NCBI RefSeq assembly: GCF_014191875.1
Contig: NZ_JACHXD010000014.1
Coordinates: forward strand, 1 to 64,000
Direction of reading: 5' to 3'
DNA from: Pseudoduganella violacea
Lineage (GTDB): Bacteria > Pseudomonadota > Gammaproteobacteria > Burkholderiales > Burkholderiaceae_D
DNA: 64,000 nucleotides
The notes under the pieces are model-generated. The model worked only from the letters and a program-made list of their open reading frames with translations, did not search any database and was not told the DNA's origin. Shown in pieces: positions 60,480-64,000 of the stretch (position 1 is its first letter; each line of letters opens with the position of its first letter). Position numbers and translations under genes: made by a program.

Positions 60480-61625
60480 ATGGCCAAGGTATTTATTGCG
60501 ACGAGAGCGATGGATGAGCATGCCATCATTGTCGAAACCGCATTGCAGAATAAGGGGCACCAGAGCTGCCGCTGGTTCGGTTCGGACTTTCCGGCGCTGC
60601 AAGCGGTGTGCTGCAGCATCGGGCCGGAAGCCGATCTGGCGCTGAGCATCCGTGGTCCCGGCATCCGCCTGCAGCGCTTCGACTTCGACACCGTGTGGTA
60701 TCGCCGTCCGGCGCGGCCGGTGGCGCCCAGCGCCTGGCTGCACCCGGACGATGTGCCGGCCGCCAGCCGCGAAAGCGAAGTATTCTGGCAATCCTTCCCT
60801 TATCTGTTCGGCCCGCAAGCGGTGTGGGTCAACCACTGGGAATCGCGGGCGCGCACCAATAACAAGATCGTGCAGTTATGCGAGGCGAAAAAGGCCGGCC
60901 TGCGCATTCCGCGTTCGCTGTTCGGTAATGACGCGGGCAAAATCCGCAATTTCGTGACGAATATGCCGCAAGGCGCCATCTTTAAAACCTTCTTCCCCAT
61001 GCGTTGGCTGGATGGCGATACCTTATATAAAGCCAATACCAAAACAATCGATGTCGAAGCGCTGGCCTCGGACCGGATGCTACAAATGGTTCCCGGCATT
61101 TTCCAGGAACGCATCGGCAAGAAATGCGAAATACGCGCCACCTTCATGGGCAATCATTATTTCGCGATCCGTATCGACTCCCAATCCGATGCGCGCGGCG
61201 CCGACGATTTTCGCGGCATTCCCACTGAGCAGTTGAAAGTGCAGCCCTGCATTCTGCCGCGCGACGTGGTGGCCAAATGCCGCACCATGATGAAAAATCT
61301 GAATATCCTGTTCGGCAGCTTCGACTTCATCGTCGATGCCTCGGGGGAGTATGTTTTCCTCGAAATTAACGAGCAAGGCCAGTTCCTGTGGCTGGAACAG
61401 CTTTGCCCCGACCTGCCGCTGCTGGACGCCTTTACCGAATTCCTGGTGGCGCCTTCGGCCGACTTTGTCTACAAGCCACGGCGTGGCGCGGTGAAGATGG
61501 ACGCCATCGTCAAGCACCGCCACTACGAGCGCATGTTCGAGGAAGACAACGAGCATCATGTGTATGCGCCCGATCCGGTGCTGGCCGATCCGGCTTACCA
61601 GTTCGGCGTGCGCGTGACGGCGTGA
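60480..61625 (+). CDS. ATP-grasp peptide ligase (graspetide-synthetase-like, MvdD type)
   Basis: 381 residues from ATG 60480 behind GGAG. The N-terminal pre-ATP-grasp region has D-T-V-W-Y-R-R-P, typical of graspetide ligases. The ATP-grasp core covers about 110-320, with Lys-containing I-F-K-T-F and, near residue 295, V-F-L-E-I-N-E-Q-G-Q-F-L-W-L-E, the Mg-binding Glu and Asn segment of the MvdD family. Such enzymes phosphorylate an acidic side chain of the core and close lactone or lactam rings. Only one ligase is present. It follows the precursor gene by 62 bases and stops six bases before the adaptor gene. Confidence 0.87.
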   Translation: MAKVFIATRAMDEHAIIVETALQNKGHQSCRWFGSDFPALQAVCCSIGPEADLALSIRGPGIRLQRFDFDTVWYRRPARPVAPSAWLHPDDVPAASRESEVFWQSFPYLFGPQAVWVNHWESRARTNNKIVQLCEAKKAGLRIPRSLFGNDAGKIRNFVTNMPQGAIFKTFFPMRWLDGDTLYKANTKTIDVEALASDRMLQMVPGIFQERIGKKCEIRATFMGNHYFAIRIDSQSDARGADDFRGIPTEQLKVQPCILPRDVVAKCRTMMKNLNILFGSFDFIVDASGEYVFLEINEQGQFLWLEQLCPDLPLLDAFTEFLVAPSADFVYKPRRGAVKMDAIVKHRHYERMFEEDNEHHVYAPDPVLADPAYQFGVRVTA

Positions 61626-61631
61626 GCGGCC

Positions 61632-62897
61632 ATGGCGACGCACCAGATCTTCCGTCCCGTTGCGCTCAACGCGCAGCAGACGCAATGGTTGGGCGAGGTG
61701 GTGCTGGTGCGGCCGCTCTCGTTTACGGTTCTCAGCGCTGCCGCTGCCCTGTGCGCGGCTGCGGCGCTGCTTCTTTTGGCCTTCGGCAGCTATACGCGCT
61801 CGGTGGCCGTGCTGGGCCAGCTGGTGCCGGACAGCGGCCTGCTCAAGCTGCAGGTGCCGCAGGCCGGCGTGGTGACGGAAAAGCGCGTGCGCGAAGGCCA
61901 GCATGTGCGCGCCGGCGAGGTGCTGTATGTGCTGTCGGGCGAGCGCCAGAGCAGCACCCAGGGCTTGACCCACGCCGCCATCAGCGGCCAGGTGGGCGCG
62001 CGCCTCGATTCCCTGCACGGCGAGTTGGAGAAGACGCGGCTGGTACAGCAGGACGAGCGCGCGGCCCTGGTCAAGCGCATCGCCGCGCGCCAGTCGGAGA
62101 TGCAAAAGCTCGACAGCCAGATCGACAGCCAGCGCGCGCGCGTCCGGCTCAGCGAGGAGACGGTGGCGCGTTATGATGGGCTGCTTGCGCAAAAATACAT
62201 TGCGCGCGAAACCTTGCAGCTGAAGCAGGCCGACTTCCTCGACCAGAAGCTGCGCTTGCAGGAGCTGGAGCGCGAGCGCATCAACACCGGCCGCGAGCTG
62301 GCGGCGGCCGAGGCGGAACTGGCCAGCGTGCCGCTGCGCCAGCAAAACCAGCTGGCCCAGATCGAGCGCAATATCGCGGCGGCGGGCGTGGAGCTGGCGG
62401 AAAACGAGGCACGCCGCCGCCTCGTGATCACCGCGCCGCAGAGCGGCATTGCCACCGCCGTGGTGGCCGCCCAAGGGCAGACGGTGGAGCCGGGCAAGCC
62501 TTTGCTCAGCATCGTGCCCGATGGTGCCAAGCTGCAAGCCCACCTGTACGCGCCGAGCCGGGCCATCGGTTTCGTCAAGCCGGGCGATGCGGTGCTGCTG
62601 CGCTACCAGGCCTTCCCTTACCAGAAATTCGGCCATGCCAAGGGCGTAGTGGCCTCGGTCACGCGCACCGCGCTGCCGCCGTCCGAGATCGCCGAGGCCG
62701 TCGCCGTCATGGCCGGACAGGGCGGCGAGGCGCAGTACCGCATCACGGTCGAGCTGGCCGCGCAAGCTTTCCAGGCCTATGGCGCGCCGCAAGCCTTGCA
62801 GGCCGGCATGCTGGTCGATGCCGACGTGCTGCAGGAAAGCCGCCGCCTGTATGAATGGGCGCTGGAACCCCTATATAGCCTGAGCGGCCGATTCTGA
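61632..62897 (+). CDS. HlyD-family periplasmic adaptor (peptide secretion)
   Basis: 421 residues from ATG 61632. One transmembrane helix near residues 33-55, a lipoyl/hairpin module with long coiled coils (about 110-250), then a beta-barrel region (about 265-370) of the HlyD type. This bridges a C39 ABC exporter to an outer membrane channel, as in colicin V (CvaA). No outer membrane gene is seen before the window ends. Confidence 0.9.
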   Translation: MATHQIFRPVALNAQQTQWLGEVVLVRPLSFTVLSAAAALCAAAALLLLAFGSYTRSVAVLGQLVPDSGLLKLQVPQAGVVTEKRVREGQHVRAGEVLYVLSGERQSSTQGLTHAAISGQVGARLDSLHGELEKTRLVQQDERAALVKRIAARQSEMQKLDSQIDSQRARVRLSEETVARYDGLLAQKYIARETLQLKQADFLDQKLRLQELERERINTGRELAAAEAELASVPLRQQNQLAQIERNIAAAGVELAENEARRRLVITAPQSGIATAVVAAQGQTVEPGKPLLSIVPDGAKLQAHLYAPSRAIGFVKPGDAVLLRYQAFPYQKFGHAKGVVASVTRTALPPSEIAEAVAVMAGQGGEAQYRITVELAAQAFQAYGAPQALQAGMLVDADVLQESRRLYEWALEPLYSLSGRF

Positions 62898-62907
62898 AAG
62901 GATGTCC

Positions 62908-64000
62908 ATGTCATTTTCCGACAAGTTGGCTTTCGGCTTTGGCGCGCGTCTGCCCCTGATGCTGCAAACCGAGGCGACCGAATGCGGCCTGGCCTGCCTG
63001 GCCATGGTGGCCAATTTCCACGGCCATCATTGCGACCTGGCCGGGCTGCGGCGGCGCTTTCCGATTTCGCTGAAAGGCGTGAATCTCTCGCACCTGATGC
63101 AGGTGGCGCAGCAGCTGGAATTGGCGGCGCGGCCGCTGAAGCTGGACCTGGAGGGCTTGCCGCAACTGCGCCTGCCCTGCATCCTGCACTGGAATTTCAA
63201 CCATTTCGTGGTCCTGAAGGAGGTCGGCAAGAACAGTCTGACCATCCACGATCCCGCCTGTGGCATCCGCGTGGTGGCGATGGACGAGGTGTCGCGCTGC
63301 TTTACCGGCGTGGCGCTGGAGCTGTGGCCCGGCGCGGCCTTCCAGCCGCAGCAGGCGGCGCCGCGCGTCAAGCTGCGCAGCCTGGTGGGACGGGTGACGG
63401 GGCTGGCGCGTTCGGCGCTCCAAATCATCTTACTGGCGCTGGCGCTGGAAGTGTTTGCCATCGTCGCGCCGTTTTATCTGCAATGGGTGGTCGACAATGT
63501 GCTGGTCACGGCCAACCGCGACTTGCTGAGCACGCTGGCCCTGGGCTTCGGCCTGCTGGTGCTGATGCAGCATGCGATTGGCGGCGTGCGTTCCTGGGTC
63601 ATCCTGTATCTGGGCACCACGCTCAGCATTCAATGGCGCGCCAATGTGTTCTCGCACCTGCTGCGCCTGCCGGTGCAGTATTTCGAAAAGCGCCACCTGG
63701 GCGATGTGGTGTCGCGCTTCAGCGCCATCGACCAGATTCAGAAAAGCCTGACCAATTCCTTTTTGGAAGCCGTGCTCGACGGGTTGATGACCAGCGTCAT
63801 CCTGCTCATGATGTTCATCTATAGCGTGCAATTGGGCATGGTGGCCGTCGGCACCATGCTGCTGTACGCGCTGGGACGCTGGATCTGGTATCGGCCGCTG
63901 CGCAATGCGACCGAGGAAGAAATCATCCACGCCGCGCGCCAGCAGACGCATTTCCTCGAAACCGTGCGCGGCGTGAAGGCGATCAAGCTGTTCCAGCGCC
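62908..64000 (+). CDS. C39-peptidase-containing ABC exporter (PCAT), truncated by window end
   Basis: Starts at ATG 62908 behind AAAGG and runs off the window (364 codons seen). The N-terminal C39 peptidase has T-E-C-G-L-A-C-L-A (catalytic Cys), N-F-N-H-F-V-V-L (His) and I-H-D-P (Asp). The transmembrane domain begins near residue 160. The nucleotide-binding domain lies outside the window. It should cut the leader after Gly-Gly and export the core, so it is the partner of the precursor at 60250. Confidence 0.92.
   Translation, partial: MSFSDKLAFGFGARLPLMLQTEATECGLACLAMVANFHGHHCDLAGLRRRFPISLKGVNLSHLMQVAQQLELAARPLKLDLEGLPQLRLPCILHWNFNHFVVLKEVGKNSLTIHDPACGIRVVAMDEVSRCFTGVALELWPGAAFQPQQAAPRVKLRSLVGRVTGLARSALQIILLALALEVFAIVAPFYLQWVVDNVLVTANRDLLSTLALGFGLLVLMQHAIGGVRSWVILYLGTTLSIQWRANVFSHLLRLPVQYFEKRHLGDVVSRFSAIDQIQKSLTNSFLEAVLDGLMTSVILLMMFIYSVQLGMVAVGTMLLYALGRWIWYRPLRNATEEEIIHAARQQTHFLETVRGVKAIKLFQR

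Overview
The window is GC-rich chromosomal DNA from a betaproteobacterium, most likely of the Oxalobacteraceae (Massilia, Duganella or Janthinobacterium type). The case rests on the GC-rich codon use, a PEP-CTERM protein, YXWGXW-type and glycine-zipper secreted proteins, and the general resemblance of the housekeeping proteins. This is an inference from content; no 16S or marker gene is present. Local AT-rich patches (about 1-2.4 kb and 59-60.3 kb) look like acquired DNA.

Layout. 0-2.4 kb is an accessory patch: the tail of an IS3-type transposase, a gene whose 5' end may have been cut by it, a small membrane protein, a HEPN-motif protein and an acetyltransferase. 2.5-9.8 kb holds a membrane glycosyltransferase, a TetR regulator facing a phloroglucinol-hydrolase-like gene across a palindromic operator, an RNase H-like protein, an S9 peptidase and two small secreted or membrane proteins. 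9.9-32.1 kb is a large signalling and cell-wall locus. On the + strand it has a very large class B penicillin-binding protein, four overlapping genes of unknown function, an SPFH/zinc-ribbon coiled-coil protein and a Ser/Thr kinase fused to a sulfatase-modifying-factor domain. On the - strand it has a second Ser/Thr kinase, a SEDS (RodA/FtsW) protein fused to FHA-like modules, an FHA-like protein, an SH3 membrane protein, a PP2C phosphatase and another FHA protein. OsmC and pirin genes sit between the two converging arms.

32-46 kb: a His-rich glycine-zipper protein, an acetyltransferase, an M28 peptidase, a Blh/ETHE1-like metallo-hydrolase, then a copper-handling run (TonB receptor, two His-rich small proteins, a CusC-like outer membrane protein, a Tat-exported multicopper oxidase), a palindromic repeat element, a CLC-F-like fluoride/anion transporter, a DUF72 protein, a PEP-CTERM protein and a VirK/YbjX-like protein. 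46-58 kb: tRNA-Leu(UAA), an orphan ParB-like protein, a penicillin-acylase-family enzyme, a membrane protein, an isochorismatase-like hydrolase, a GlxA-like regulator, a HigBA-type toxin-antitoxin pair with an apparently leaderless promoter, the reverse transsulfuration pair (cystathionine beta-synthase and a cystathionine lyase/synthase), a GyrI-like protein and thymidine kinase.

58-64 kb ends in a ribosomal-peptide cluster: a 55-residue precursor with a textbook double-glycine leader, a graspetide-type ATP-grasp ligase, an HlyD-family adaptor and a C39-peptidase ABC transporter cut by the window edge.

The two stretches most likely to be new biology are the kinase/FHA/PP2C/SEDS/PBP locus (9.9-32.1 kb), which recalls the actinobacterial pknAB-pstP-rodA-pbpA-fha locus but with different fusions and unknown partners, and the right-edge RiPP cluster with its short Cys- and Asp-containing core. 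Start sites were chosen by ribosome-binding sites and overlaps read by eye. No database search was possible.
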